NCBI RefSeq assembly: GCF_964222135.1
Contig: NZ_CAXQBR010000013.1
Location: forward strand, 1 to 64,000
DNA: 64,000 nucleotides
Source: Euzebya sp.
GTDB taxonomy: Bacteria; Actinomycetota; Nitriliruptoria; Euzebyales; Euzebyaceae
Direction of reading: 5' to 3'
The notes beneath the pieces were generated by a model. The model saw only the letters and a program-made list of their open reading frames with translations, ran no database searches and was not told where the DNA came from. This document shows positions 25,355 to 33,510 of this stretch, one piece after another. Each line of letters opens with the position of its first letter. Position 1 is the first letter of the stretch. The position numbers and the translations under genes are program-made.

Positions 25355-27064
25355 TCACCCCCGCACGAGCCGCTTGGCGGCCAGGTGGGGAGCTGGCCGT
25401 CCGGTGCGCGCCTTCGCGGCCGTGAGCTGCCGGCGGGTGCGCTCGAGGTCGGCGCCGCCGGCGACGGGCCAGGCCAGCCCCTCGTCGGCCTGCTCGACCC
25501 GCACCGCGGCCCCCGCCAGCCAGCGCTGGAGGATCGCGAGCTCGTCCGGCGGGGCGGTGCCCTCCGGTGACGGGCGCGCTGCCAGGTCCGCCACCGCGGC
25601 CCCGACGTCGCCGGGGTCGGTGACCGCGGTGCCGAGGAGCCAGCCGGCCCGCTGGACCAGCACCTCCCGCCGCCCCCCGACGACCGGGCGCGACGCCGCG
25701 ACGGTCCCCGCCGTCCGCAGCGCGAGGTCCCGCCGGCTGCGCGTCACCCAGCCCGTGAGCACGTCGAGGCGGTCGCGGGCCTGCGCGGCCTCCTCGAAGC
25801 GGCCATCGGCCGCCCGCGCGGCCATGCGGCGTCGCAGCGCCTCGAGCGCCGGGGTCACGTCGCCGCCGAGGACCGCCGCCACCGCGTCGGCGGTCACCGC
25901 GTAGCCGTCGGGGTCGACGCCGCCGACGCAGGGAGCGAGGCAACGCCCCATCTCCGCGAGCGCGCAGGCGCCGAAGCGCGTGTCCGCCGCCATCCGCGTG
26001 GTGCAGCGCCGGATGGGCAGCGCGTCGCAGACGGCGTCGGCGATGTCGTCGGCGACCTGGCGGGAGGGGAGGGGCCCGAGGGCCACCCGGTCGCCGCGAG
26101 GTGCGGTGCGGACGACCGAGAGCCGCGGGTACGCGTCCGTCGTCAGGGCCAGCCACACCGGCGTGGCGACCCGCTTGCCGCGACGGTTGAACCGGGGCCG
26201 GGCGGCGCGGATCTCGCGGGCCTCGATGATCTCCGCCTCGACCGCGGTCGGCGTGGTGGTGTGGTCCACGCGGGCGGACTCCTCCACCAGCTGTCGGACG
26301 CGCCGCCGGGTGTCGGTGCCGAAGTACTGGCGCACCCGCGCGCGGAGGTCGGTGGCCTTGCCGACGTACAGCACCTCGCCGGACGCCGACGTGAACCGGT
26401 ACACGCCCGGGGTGCTCGGCAGGTCGTCCGCCATCTGGCGCCGGGAGGTGAACACCGGCATGTTCCGGACCCGGCTGAAGGCGATCAGGTCCTCGAGCGT
26501 GACGACGCCGAACGTGCCGGCGCGCTCGAGCAGGCCGTGGAACACGTCGACGGTGGCGCGGGCGTCCGCCAGGGCCCGGTGGACCGGGACGGTGCCGGAG
26601 CGGAAGTGGCGGGCCAGGGTGCCGAGCCGGCGGTTGCGGACCTCGTCGTCGACCAGCCGCCGGGCGAGCTGGGCGGTGCAGACCACGGGGTGGTCCAAGC
26701 GCGGGTAGCCCAGTCGGGACAGCTCGGCGTTGAGGAAGCCGACGTCGAAGCGGGCGTTGTGGGCGACCAGCGCCGCGCCTCGCGCGAACTCGAGGAACGA
26801 CGGCAGGACGGCGGAGACCGGCGGTCGACCCTCCACCATGCGGTCGCTGATGCCCGTCAGCACGGTGATCTCGGTCGGGACCGCACGGCCCGGGTCGACG
26901 AGCGACGCGAGCTCGCCCTGCAGCTCGCCGCCGAGGATCTTCACCGCGCCGATCTCGGTGATGCGGTCGCGTTCGGGCGACCCGCCGGTCGTCTCGAGGT
27001 CGACGACGACGAACGTGGTGTCGGCCAGGGGCTGACCCAGGTCGGAGAGCGTCGGCTGGAACAC
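25355..27064 (-). CDS. DnaQ-like exonuclease fused to UvrC/GIY-YIG domain
   Basis: Predicted DNA-repair or quality-control nuclease, a fusion common in actinobacteria. Residues about 15-185 are a DEDD 3'-5' exonuclease (Exo I FVVVDLETTGG with Asp22 and Glu24, Exo II HNARFDVGFLNAEL, Exo III with HRALADARATVDVF). A GIY-YIG domain at about 210-290 (STPGVYRFTSASGEVLYVGK) is followed by a Cys-containing UvrC-like part with GRCLAPCVGG. No UvrC RNase H-like endonuclease domain is evident. 569 residues from GTG at 27064, supported by a TATCGT box 7 bases upstream. Its exact substrate is unknown. Confidence 0.88.
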   Translation of the reverse strand: MFQPTLSDLGQPLADTTFVVVDLETTGGSPERDRITEIGAVKILGGELQGELASLVDPGRAVPTEITVLTGISDRMVEGRPPVSAVLPSFLEFARGAALVAHNARFDVGFLNAELSRLGYPRLDHPVVCTAQLARRLVDDEVRNRRLGTLARHFRSGTVPVHRALADARATVDVFHGLLERAGTFGVVTLEDLIAFSRVRNMPVFTSRRQMADDLPSTPGVYRFTSASGEVLYVGKATDLRARVRQYFGTDTRRRVRQLVEESARVDHTTTPTAVEAEIIEAREIRAARPRFNRRGKRVATPVWLALTTDAYPRLSVVRTAPRGDRVALGPLPSRQVADDIADAVCDALPIRRCTTRMAADTRFGACALAEMGRCLAPCVGGVDPDGYAVTADAVAAVLGGDVTPALEALRRRMAARAADGRFEEAAQARDRLDVLTGWVTRSRRDLALRTAGTVAASRPVVGGRREVLVQRAGWLLGTAVTDPGDVGAAVADLAARPSPEGTAPPDELAILQRWLAGAAVRVEQADEGLAWPVAGGADLERTRRQLTAAKARTGRPAPHLAAKRLVRG

Positions 27065-27071
27065 GCGTTCG

Positions 27072-27077
27072 ACGATA
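27072..27077 (-). promoter_or_regulatory. Leaderless -10 box of the DnaQ-UvrC gene
   Basis: Minus-strand TATCGT ends exactly 7 bases before the GTG at 27064. Confidence 0.5.
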
Positions 27078-27142
27078 CCGAACGGGCGTTCGCCCGGACA
27101 AGTGGTCGTCGTCGTGCGCGGACGGGTAGGTATGTCCACACC

Positions 27143-27667
27143 ATGGATGCCGACGTCACGATCCACGACCGCGACCGCAACGCAGAGGGCCGCCCCGAGA
27201 ACGCCCGGCCCCGCGACCGCTTCGGAGCACCGCTGCCCCGGGACGCCGTCGACGAGATGCCCGACCGCGTCGATCCGGAGGTGGTCTGCACCAGCGTCGA
27301 CCAGGCCGTCCGGACCGCCCGGGAGCTCTTCGACGCCGAGCGGTTCTTCGAGGCCCACGAGTTCTTCGAGTGGGCCTGGAAGGGGCCGGTCACCGAGGAC
27401 GCCGACCGCCCGTTCTTCAAGGGGCTGGCCCAGCTCGCCGTCGGCTACACCCACACCCAGCGGGGGAACGCCGCGGGCGCCACGACGCTGCTGCAGCGCG
27501 GCATCGACGCCCTCGAGCCGTTCGGACCCGCCCGGCACGGCATCGACGTCGATCGGGCGGCGGCAGACGGTCGCCGGTTCCTCGCCGACCTGGCGACGAC
27601 GGCACCCTCCCCGGACCTCTCCTTCCCCCGCCTGCCCGTGGCCGGGGGCACCGCCGGCGCCGACTAG
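27143..27667 (+). CDS. DUF309 family protein
   Basis: 174 residues with the DUF309 helical signature: ARELFDAERFFEAHEFFEWAWK (about residues 56-77), then FFKGLAQLAVGYTHTQRGN. The family has no proven function. The N-terminal 50 residues are charged and probably disordered; the C-terminal 30 are Pro/Ala-rich. ATG at 27143 is used. It is divergent from the DnaQ-UvrC gene across 78 bases and is followed 10 bases later by a receiver-kinase gene that has its own -10 box within the end of this ORF. Confidence 0.85.
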   Translation: MDADVTIHDRDRNAEGRPENARPRDRFGAPLPRDAVDEMPDRVDPEVVCTSVDQAVRTARELFDAERFFEAHEFFEWAWKGPVTEDADRPFFKGLAQLAVGYTHTQRGNAAGATTLLQRGIDALEPFGPARHGIDVDRAAADGRRFLADLATTAPSPDLSFPRLPVAGGTAGAD

Positions 27668-27670
27668 ACT
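27665..27670 (+). promoter_or_regulatory. Leaderless -10 box of the receiver-kinase gene
   Basis: TAGACT overlaps the DUF309 stop and ends 7 bases before the ATG at 27678. Confidence 0.5.
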
Positions 27671-27677
27671 CCCGTCG

Positions 27678-28772
27678 ATGACGGCCACCACCCCGGCCTC
27701 GACGGTGCTGCTGATCGAGGACTCGCCGAGCGACGCGGTCCTGATCCACAGCCACCTCGCACTGGTGGACGGGTGGGTGGTGCTGCACGCGACGACGTTG
27801 TCCGCGGGGCTCGCGATCCTCGGGCACACCGAGGTCCACGCGGTGCTGCTCGACCTCGGGCTGCCCGACACCGACCGGCTCGAGGGGCTGCGCCGCCTCC
27901 GGGAGGCCCACAACGTGCCGGTCGTGGTCCTGACCGGGCACCGCGAGACCGACTTCGGCGCCGACGCCCTGCGCCACGGCGCGCAGGACTTCCTGTCGAA
28001 GGACGACGTCGATGCGGCGGCCCTCGACCGCTCGCTGCGCTACGCCCGCGAGCGCCACGAGCACGCGATCGCGCTGACCCGCGCCCAACTGCGGCTCAGC
28101 CAGTACGCGCGCGCCGTGGCCCACGACATCCGCACCCCGCTCGCGACCATCCGCGGGTTCGCCGAGCTGATCAAGGTCGAGGAGCAGGGCAGGGGCGCGC
28201 CGGAGTCCCGCGTCGCCGCGTTCGCCGACCGGATCACCGCCGCCACCCGGCGGCTGACGACGATGACCAGCGACCTGTTGGTCGACGCCGAGTCGGTCAG
28301 CGGTGACGTGCCGGTGGACCTGACCGCCACCGCCCGCTGGGCCGTCGAGCTCCTGACCAACGAGCTCGAGCAGGCCGACGCCGACGTCACCGTGCTGCAC
28401 CTCCCCACCGTGGTGGGGCACCGCGCGACCCTCCGCCGGGTCTTCACCAACCTGATCGCGAACGCCATCCACCACGTCGACGTCCGCCCGCTGCGCATCC
28501 GGATCGTGGGGGAGTCCCACGAGGACGGCTCGTGGGACGTCGTGGTGGAGGACAACGGCACCCGCGTCGACGCCGACCTCGTCGCCCGGGGGGCGCCGCT
28601 CGACCCGGACGCGCTGCAGCCCACCGGCGGCCACGGCCACGGGCTCCGGGCGGTCGCGTCGACGGTCATCGAGCACGACGGCTCGACCTGGCTGTCGACC
28701 ACCGCCGACGGGGGGCTCCGGATCGCCATGCGGTTCCCGCGCAGCCGCGTCCAGGGCGGTGGTCAGCCGTGA
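27678..28772 (+). CDS. Receiver-histidine kinase (REC-HisKA-HATPase)
   Basis: A 364-residue soluble kinase with the receiver at the N-terminus. REC (1-125): VLLIEDSPSDA, phospho-acceptor Asp59 in VLLDLGLPD, Lys108 in FLSKDD. The HisKA H-box is ARAVAHDIRTPLATIRGFAEL with His149. The ATPase domain has NLIANAIHHVD (N-box), VVEDNGTRVDADLV (a weak G1, lacking the usual DxGxG) and GHGHGLRAVAS (G2). No transmembrane or sensor domain is present, so it probably relays a phosphoryl signal from another kinase. Its TGA overlaps the GTG of the degenerate GGDEF gene, so the two probably work as a pair. Confidence 0.85.
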   Translation: MTATTPASTVLLIEDSPSDAVLIHSHLALVDGWVVLHATTLSAGLAILGHTEVHAVLLDLGLPDTDRLEGLRRLREAHNVPVVVLTGHRETDFGADALRHGAQDFLSKDDVDAAALDRSLRYARERHEHAIALTRAQLRLSQYARAVAHDIRTPLATIRGFAELIKVEEQGRGAPESRVAAFADRITAATRRLTTMTSDLLVDAESVSGDVPVDLTATARWAVELLTNELEQADADVTVLHLPTVVGHRATLRRVFTNLIANAIHHVDVRPLRIRIVGESHEDGSWDVVVEDNGTRVDADLVARGAPLDPDALQPTGGHGHGLRAVASTVIEHDGSTWLSTTADGGLRIAMRFPRSRVQGGGQP

Positions 28773-29638
28773 CCCGACCACCCACCAGCGTGCTCGCCGT
28801 CGGGATCGACGCCCGCCACGCCGCGCAGCTCACCGGCGACGACGACGGCATCACCGTCGCGCCGGTCGGCGACCTCCCAGCGGCGCTCGCCGCGGTCGCC
28901 CAGCAGCGGCACGACTGCGTCGTCGTCGACCTCGACGCGATCGACGCGTCCCCCGCCGACCTGGTCGAGGCCGTGCACCGCGCCGACGCCCGGCTCGCCG
29001 TCGTCGTGGTCGGTGATCCGGCGGACGACGCGGCGACCGTGGCGGCCCTGGCCGCCGGGGCGGACGGCCACCTGGTCCGGGGACACCTGGACCCGGTCGC
29101 CGTGCGCCGCACGATCAGGGGGGCGGTCGCCCGCAAGCGGGCGGAGCCGGCCCTCGTGCACCGCGCCCTCTACGACCCGGCGACCGGGCTGTTGAACCGG
29201 TTGGCCCTCGATGAGCTCCTGCCCGCGTCCCTCAACCGCGCCGACCGGCGCGGCACCCGGATCGGCGTGATCTTCGTGGACCTCGAGGGGGTCGCCGACC
29301 TCGACGCGTCGCGCGGCGACGACGTCGCCGACGCGGCGGTGCGGGCCGTGGCTGATCGCCTGCAGGACGTCGCCCGCGATTCGGACCTGATCGCCCGCGT
29401 CGGCCCGTCGGCCTTCGTCGTCGTCTGCGAGGACCTGTCGGTGGACCGCAGCGTCCGGCACCTCGCCGCCCGCCTGGAGGAGTCCCTGGCCGACCCGGTC
29501 GCCCTGCCCGACGGGTCGCCGGCGTCGCTCCCCGCCCAGCTCTCCTTCGCCTCCGCGGACGGCACGACCACGCCGGCGGAGCTCCTCCGCCGCTCCCAGC
29601 AGCCGTCGGTGGAGGCCAGCGGCTGGCTCCGCCGCTGA
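28769..29638 (+). CDS. Receiver-like protein with degenerate GGDEF domain, possible c-di-GMP receptor
   Basis: 289 residues. The first 125 resemble a receiver fold (CVVVDLDAIDASPADLVEAV) without clear conserved acids. Residues about 140-285 form a GGDEF domain: YDPATGLLNRLALDELL and IGVIFVDLEGVADLDASRGDDVADAAV align well, but the active-site GGDEF is replaced by GPSAF (ARVGPSAFVVV). The inhibitory-site motif RDSD, exactly five residues before, is kept. Loss of catalysis with a retained I-site is the pattern of c-di-GMP effector proteins. GTG at 28769 overlaps the kinase stop, so it may be the kinase's output. It converges with the photolyase gene. Confidence 0.8.
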   Translation: MTRPPTSVLAVGIDARHAAQLTGDDDGITVAPVGDLPAALAAVAQQRHDCVVVDLDAIDASPADLVEAVHRADARLAVVVVGDPADDAATVAALAAGADGHLVRGHLDPVAVRRTIRGAVARKRAEPALVHRALYDPATGLLNRLALDELLPASLNRADRRGTRIGVIFVDLEGVADLDASRGDDVADAAVRAVADRLQDVARDSDLIARVGPSAFVVVCEDLSVDRSVRHLAARLEESLADPVALPDGSPASLPAQLSFASADGTTTPAELLRRSQQPSVEASGWLRR

Positions 29639-29651
29639 GCGTCCGCACCGC

Positions 29652-31049
29652 TCAGCGGCGGTTCGACTCGTACCAGGCCAGCGCGCGGTCCCGGGCCTCG
29701 GCGTGGTCGACGATCGGCGCGGGGTAGTCCTGGCCGATCACGACGCCGTAGCGGTCCTGGTCGTCCTTCGACAGCGTCCACGGGCTGTGGATCGCCGGCG
29801 CGGGGACGTCGCGGAGCTCGGGGACGTAGGTGCGGACGTAGTCACCGTCGGGGTCGAACCGCCGTCCCTGGCTCACCGGGTTGAAGATCCGGAAGAACGG
29901 CTGGGCGTCGGTGCCCGTGCCGGCGGCCCACTGCCAGCCGCCGTTGTTGTTCGCGATGTCGCCGTCGACGAGGTGGGCGAGGAAGTGCGCCTCACCCTCC
30001 CGCCAGTCGATGAGCAGGTCCTTGCACAGGAACGACGCGACGATCATGCGCGCCCGGTTGTGCATCCAGCCCATCCGGCGCAGTTGGCGCATCGCGGCGT
30101 CGACGACGGGGTAGCCGGTCTGGCCCTCCGTCCACGCTTGCAGGCCCTCGGGGTCGTCGTGCCACGGCAGGTCCCGGTACTCCGGGCGGAACGCCGTGCG
30201 CGCGGCCTCCGGCCACGCGGCCATGACGTGGAGGTAGAAGTCTCGCCACGCGAGCTCGGTCGCGAAGGTGGACTGCCCGGTGCGGCGGCGGTCCAGCCGG
30301 CTCCAGGCCTCGCGGGCGGAGAGGCAGCCGAGGTGGAGGTCCGCGGACAGGCGGCTCGTGCCGTTCGCGGCCAGGACGTCGCGCTGGTCGTCGTAGTCGT
30401 CGACCCCGTCGGCCAGCCACGCGTCGAGCCGATCGCGGGCGGGGCCCTCGCCGCCGTCGGGCCAGGGCTCGTCCAGGGGGTCGGCCGCCAGGAGCGGGTG
30501 GTCGGTGGCGTCGACCCCGTCCGGGACGCCGTCGGGAGCCGGTGGCAGGGCCGGGACTGGCAGCGGATCGTCGTGGCGGGCGTCCTTCCACGCCCGGTGG
30601 AACGGCGTGAACACCTGGTAGGGCGAGCCGGATCCCGTCAGGACCGTCGCCGGCCGCACGATGGCCGTCCCGTCGTGCGACTCGAGCGGCACCTCGACGG
30701 CCTCGAGGGCGGTCCGGACCGCCTCGTCGCGGGCCGTGGCGAAGGGGGTGTGGTCGGTCGTGGCGTGGACCGCCGCGGCGCCGACGGCGCGGGCGAGGTC
30801 CACCAGGGTCGTCGCGGGGTCCCCCTCGAGCACGACGAGCCGGTTCCCGGCGGCGGCCAGCCGGTCGTCGAGGTCGACGAGGGCCTGGCGCAGGTAGGTC
30901 ACCCGGGCCGCCGACATCCGCGGCGACCGGAGGATCCGCTCGTCGAGGACGAACGCGCAGACCAGGTGCTCGGCGGTCGCGGCGGCGGTGAGCGCCGGGT
31001 TGTCGGCCAGGCGCAGGTCGCGCCGGAACCACATGACGTCGGTGCGCAC
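29652..31049 (-). CDS. phrB: Deoxyribodipyrimidine photolyase
   Basis: Light-driven FAD enzyme that splits cyclobutane pyrimidine dimers. The N-terminal antenna domain starts TDVMWFRRDLRLADNPALTAA; the FAD domain holds GTSRLSADLHLGCLSAREAW, FATELAWRDFYLHVMAAWP, MRQLRRMGWMHNRARMIVASFL and DIANNNGGWQWAAGTGTDAQP, ending with VSQGRRFDPDGDYVRTYVPEL. 465 residues, typical of class I CPD photolyases. GTG at 31049 has GAAGG upstream. It is next to signalling genes but no operon link is visible; it may be regulated separately. Confidence 0.94.
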   Translation of the reverse strand: MRTDVMWFRRDLRLADNPALTAAATAEHLVCAFVLDERILRSPRMSAARVTYLRQALVDLDDRLAAAGNRLVVLEGDPATTLVDLARAVGAAAVHATTDHTPFATARDEAVRTALEAVEVPLESHDGTAIVRPATVLTGSGSPYQVFTPFHRAWKDARHDDPLPVPALPPAPDGVPDGVDATDHPLLAADPLDEPWPDGGEGPARDRLDAWLADGVDDYDDQRDVLAANGTSRLSADLHLGCLSAREAWSRLDRRRTGQSTFATELAWRDFYLHVMAAWPEAARTAFRPEYRDLPWHDDPEGLQAWTEGQTGYPVVDAAMRQLRRMGWMHNRARMIVASFLCKDLLIDWREGEAHFLAHLVDGDIANNNGGWQWAAGTGTDAQPFFRIFNPVSQGRRFDPDGDYVRTYVPELRDVPAPAIHSPWTLSKDDQDRYGVVIGQDYPAPIVDHAEARDRALAWYESNRR

Positions 31050-31121
31050 GCGGCTACCTTCGATGGGTCTCGTGAGCGGGCGGGACGCCGTGCATACCCA
31101 TCGCCAGGAGCAGCTGAACCC

Positions 31122-31376
31122 ATGACCGATCCCGTCGGCTTGACCCCCGGCACCCGCCTGAAGTGCGAGGGGTGCGGCAACCTCACCCGGTTCGACGTCG
31201 TCGTCACCGAGCGGGTCCACCGCTACTGGCACGTCTCGGTGTCCGGCGTCGGGCAGGTCGAGGAGTCCGACGTGCTCCGCCAGGACGTGGAGTCGATCAC
31301 ATGCCGGTGGTGCGGCTCGAGCGACCGGATCACCACCGAGCCGTCGCCGCTCGCCGGCGTGGACGACGGACGCTGA
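31122..31376 (+). CDS. Small zinc-ribbon protein
   Basis: 84 residues with two Cys-x2-Cys knuckles: CEGC at 15-18 and CRWC at 61-64, the pattern of a single four-cysteine zinc ribbon with a beta-rich stretch between (RFDVVVTERVHRYWHVSV). No helix-turn-helix or catalytic motif is seen. The ATG at 31122 has a CCAGGAG ribosome-binding site. It is divergent from the photolyase gene and 47 bases upstream of sepH. Function unknown. Confidence 0.8.
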   Translation: MTDPVGLTPGTRLKCEGCGNLTRFDVVVTERVHRYWHVSVSGVGQVEESDVLRQDVESITCRWCGSSDRITTEPSPLAGVDDGR

Positions 31377-31408
31377 CCCCGCCGACACCGGCTGCGGAGC
31401 GACGCCGG

Positions 31409-31414
31409 TAGCCT
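31409..31414 (+). promoter_or_regulatory. Leaderless -10 box of sepH
   Basis: TAGCCT ends 9 bases before the ATG at 31424. This argues against the in-frame GTG at 31415, which would abut the box. Confidence 0.45.
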
Positions 31415-31423
31415 GTGCCGGAG

Positions 31424-32293
31424 ATGCAGCCACTGGAGCTCGTCGGCTACACCGCGGACCTCTCTGCGCTGGTGCTGGCCCGACCCGACACCGGGGAGCG
31501 CTTCAGGGTGCCGGTGTCGAGCGGGCTGGTCGCCACGCTCGTCGAGCTGCTCGAGACGACCGGCGACGACGACCGGCGCGCGCTGCTCGACGGCGTGCTG
31601 GACGGCGGTGACGGGCGGGGACCGGCACCTGACGCGCCCTCGGTCGCGGCGGCGCTGGTCGCGCTCGGCCGGGTGGCGGCGGCCCCCCCGCCGGCGCCTC
31701 CGCCGGTCGCCGACTCCGAGCGCTCCCGCCTGACGCCGTCGGAGATCCAGCGGATGCTCCGCGCCGGCAAACCGCCGGAGACCGTCGCCGACCAGGCCGG
31801 CGTGTCCCTCGACTGGGTGCTCCGCTGGAACCAGCCGATCGCCGCGGAGCAGCGCAAGGTGATCACGTCGGTCCGGGGCGGCCGCCAGGAGCGGCCCGGG
31901 TTCGGCATGTCCGACGACCTGATCGGCGACGCCGTGCGGACGAACCTCCTCGAGCGCGACGTCGACGCCGACGACGAGTCGGTGCAGTGGACCGCCGCCC
32001 GACCCGAGGGGCGGCCGTACTGGACGGTCACGCTGCGCTACGCCGACGGGGACGGCACCCGTCGGGCCACGTGGCGCTACGACATCGGGACCGGACGGGT
32101 GACGCCGCGGGACGACCTCGCGCTCGAGCTCGGCTGGACGACGCCGGTCACCCACCCCTCGCCGGGCCGGCTGCACCACGGCCAACCCGAGGATGACCCA
32201 CCCCCGCCGCCGCGGGCAGCCCCGACGCCACCGCCCGCGCGCCCGCCCCTCAGGTGGGAGCCACCGACCCCGCCGGCCAGCCGACGGGCGTGA
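31424..32293 (+). CDS. sepH: SepH-like septation protein (DUF3071)
   Basis: Actinobacterial cell-division protein that binds FtsZ and promotes filament assembly. The N-terminal segment MQPLELVGYTADLSALVL and the helix-turn-helix-like core LTPSEIQRMLRAGKPPETVADQAGVSLDWVLRWNQPIAAEQ (split here as LTPSEIQRMLRAGKPPETV and VADQAGVSLDWVLRWNQ, about 105-145) match the SepH DUF3071 domain. The C-terminal region is Pro-rich and disordered with a final PPLRWEPPTPP. 289 residues from ATG at 31424. Its stop overlaps the M48 protease start (GTGA), which in turn overlaps pimB', forming a division and envelope cluster. Confidence 0.82.
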   Translation: MQPLELVGYTADLSALVLARPDTGERFRVPVSSGLVATLVELLETTGDDDRRALLDGVLDGGDGRGPAPDAPSVAAALVALGRVAAAPPPAPPPVADSERSRLTPSEIQRMLRAGKPPETVADQAGVSLDWVLRWNQPIAAEQRKVITSVRGGRQERPGFGMSDDLIGDAVRTNLLERDVDADDESVQWTAARPEGRPYWTVTLRYADGDGTRRATWRYDIGTGRVTPRDDLALELGWTTPVTHPSPGRLHHGQPEDDPPPPPRAAPTPPPARPPLRWEPPTPPASRRA

Positions 32294-33510
32294 CGCGGCC
32301 TCCGCCGGTCGCCGCGGTCGCCGCGGGTGTGGCCCTGGCCGTGCTGGTCGCGGTGGAGGTGACCCGCGCGACCGCACCCCCGGTCGCCCCGGTCGACCCG
32401 TCGACGTTCCTCGACCCGGCAGCGCTGCAGGCGGCGCTCGACCACCGGACGCCGCTGCGGTGGGTCGCCGTGGCCGCCGCCCTGCTCCGCGCCGGCACGG
32501 CCATCGCGGTCGTGTGGTGGGTGGCCCGCCGTCGCGGTGCCGGGGTCGTCGCGGGACGGCTGCGACTGCTCCGCGTCGGCCTGGCTGCCGCGGCGCTGTG
32601 GGCCGCCACGGACCTCGTCCGGGTGCCGCTGCGGCTGTGGGCCTGGCGACGGGCCGTCGACGTCGGCCTCTCCACCCAGGAGCTCGCCGGCTGGGCGCGT
32701 GACTGGCTGGTCGAGTCGGTGCCCTACTGGATCGGCGTCGCGCTCGCGGTCGCCGGAGCCGCCTGGGTGCGGGAGCGGTGGCCGACCGCCTGGGTGCCGA
32801 TCGCCGGTGTGGCGGGCGGCGTCGTCGGGGCGGTGCTCGTGGTGCTCAGCCCGCTGCTGTTCGAGCCGCTCCTGTTCGACCTCCGACCCCTCGAGCCGGG
32901 AGGGCTGCGCGACGGCATCGACGAGCTGGTCGAGCGCACCGGTGGGGGAGGGGACGCGGACGTGCTGGTCGCCGACGCGAGCCGCCGCACGACCGCGTCG
33001 AACGCCTACGTCTCCGGGATCGCCGCGACCCGGCGGATCGTCCTGTACGACACGCTGATCGACGAAGCGCCGGAGGGTGAGGTCCTCGCCATCGTCGCCC
33101 ACGAACTGGGTCACGACCTGCACCACGACGTGGAGCGGGCAGCGGTCTCCCTCGTCGCCGTGGCGGTGCTGACGGCGTGGGCGGTGGACCGGGTGGTGGC
33201 CGGGCGCCTGACCGGCGCCGACGGCCGGGTCAGCACCCGCGGGGCGGTCACCGCGATCGGGCTCGTCGTGGTCCTGGCCGTCGTGTTCGGGCCCGTCGAG
33301 CGGTGGTCGTCGCGCCGCGCGGAGGCCGCCGCGGACGCTGCGGCCCTGGCGCTGCTCGAGGACCCCGGCGACTACGGGTCCATGCTGCGCGGTCTGGCGC
33401 GCCGTAACCTCTCGGACCCGGCCCCGCCCCCCTGGGCCGTGGGGCTGTTCCACTCCCACCCCCCGATCGCCTCGCGGATCGCCCGGGCCGCGAGCGGACA
33501 GGCGCCATGA
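32290..33510 (+). CDS. M48-family membrane zinc metalloprotease
   Basis: Integral-membrane protease of the Ste24/HtpX class. About residues 5-25, 60-80, 95-115 and 135-180 are hydrophobic; after a soluble stretch the zinc motif AIVAHELGHDLHHD supplies His271, Glu272 and His275, followed by another hydrophobic pair and the distal glutamate in SSRRAEAAADAAALALL. 406 residues. GTG at 32290, overlapping the sepH stop as GTGA, is preferred to the earlier GTG at 32254. Substrates are unknown; quality control of membrane proteins is the common role. The stop overlaps pimB' as ATGA. Confidence 0.88.
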   Translation: MTRPPPVAAVAAGVALAVLVAVEVTRATAPPVAPVDPSTFLDPAALQAALDHRTPLRWVAVAAALLRAGTAIAVVWWVARRRGAGVVAGRLRLLRVGLAAAALWAATDLVRVPLRLWAWRRAVDVGLSTQELAGWARDWLVESVPYWIGVALAVAGAAWVRERWPTAWVPIAGVAGGVVGAVLVVLSPLLFEPLLFDLRPLEPGGLRDGIDELVERTGGGGDADVLVADASRRTTASNAYVSGIAATRRIVLYDTLIDEAPEGEVLAIVAHELGHDLHHDVERAAVSLVAVAVLTAWAVDRVVAGRLTGADGRVSTRGAVTAIGLVVVLAVVFGPVERWSSRRAEAAADAAALALLEDPGDYGSMLRGLARRNLSDPAPPPWAVGLFHSHPPIASRIARAASGQAP

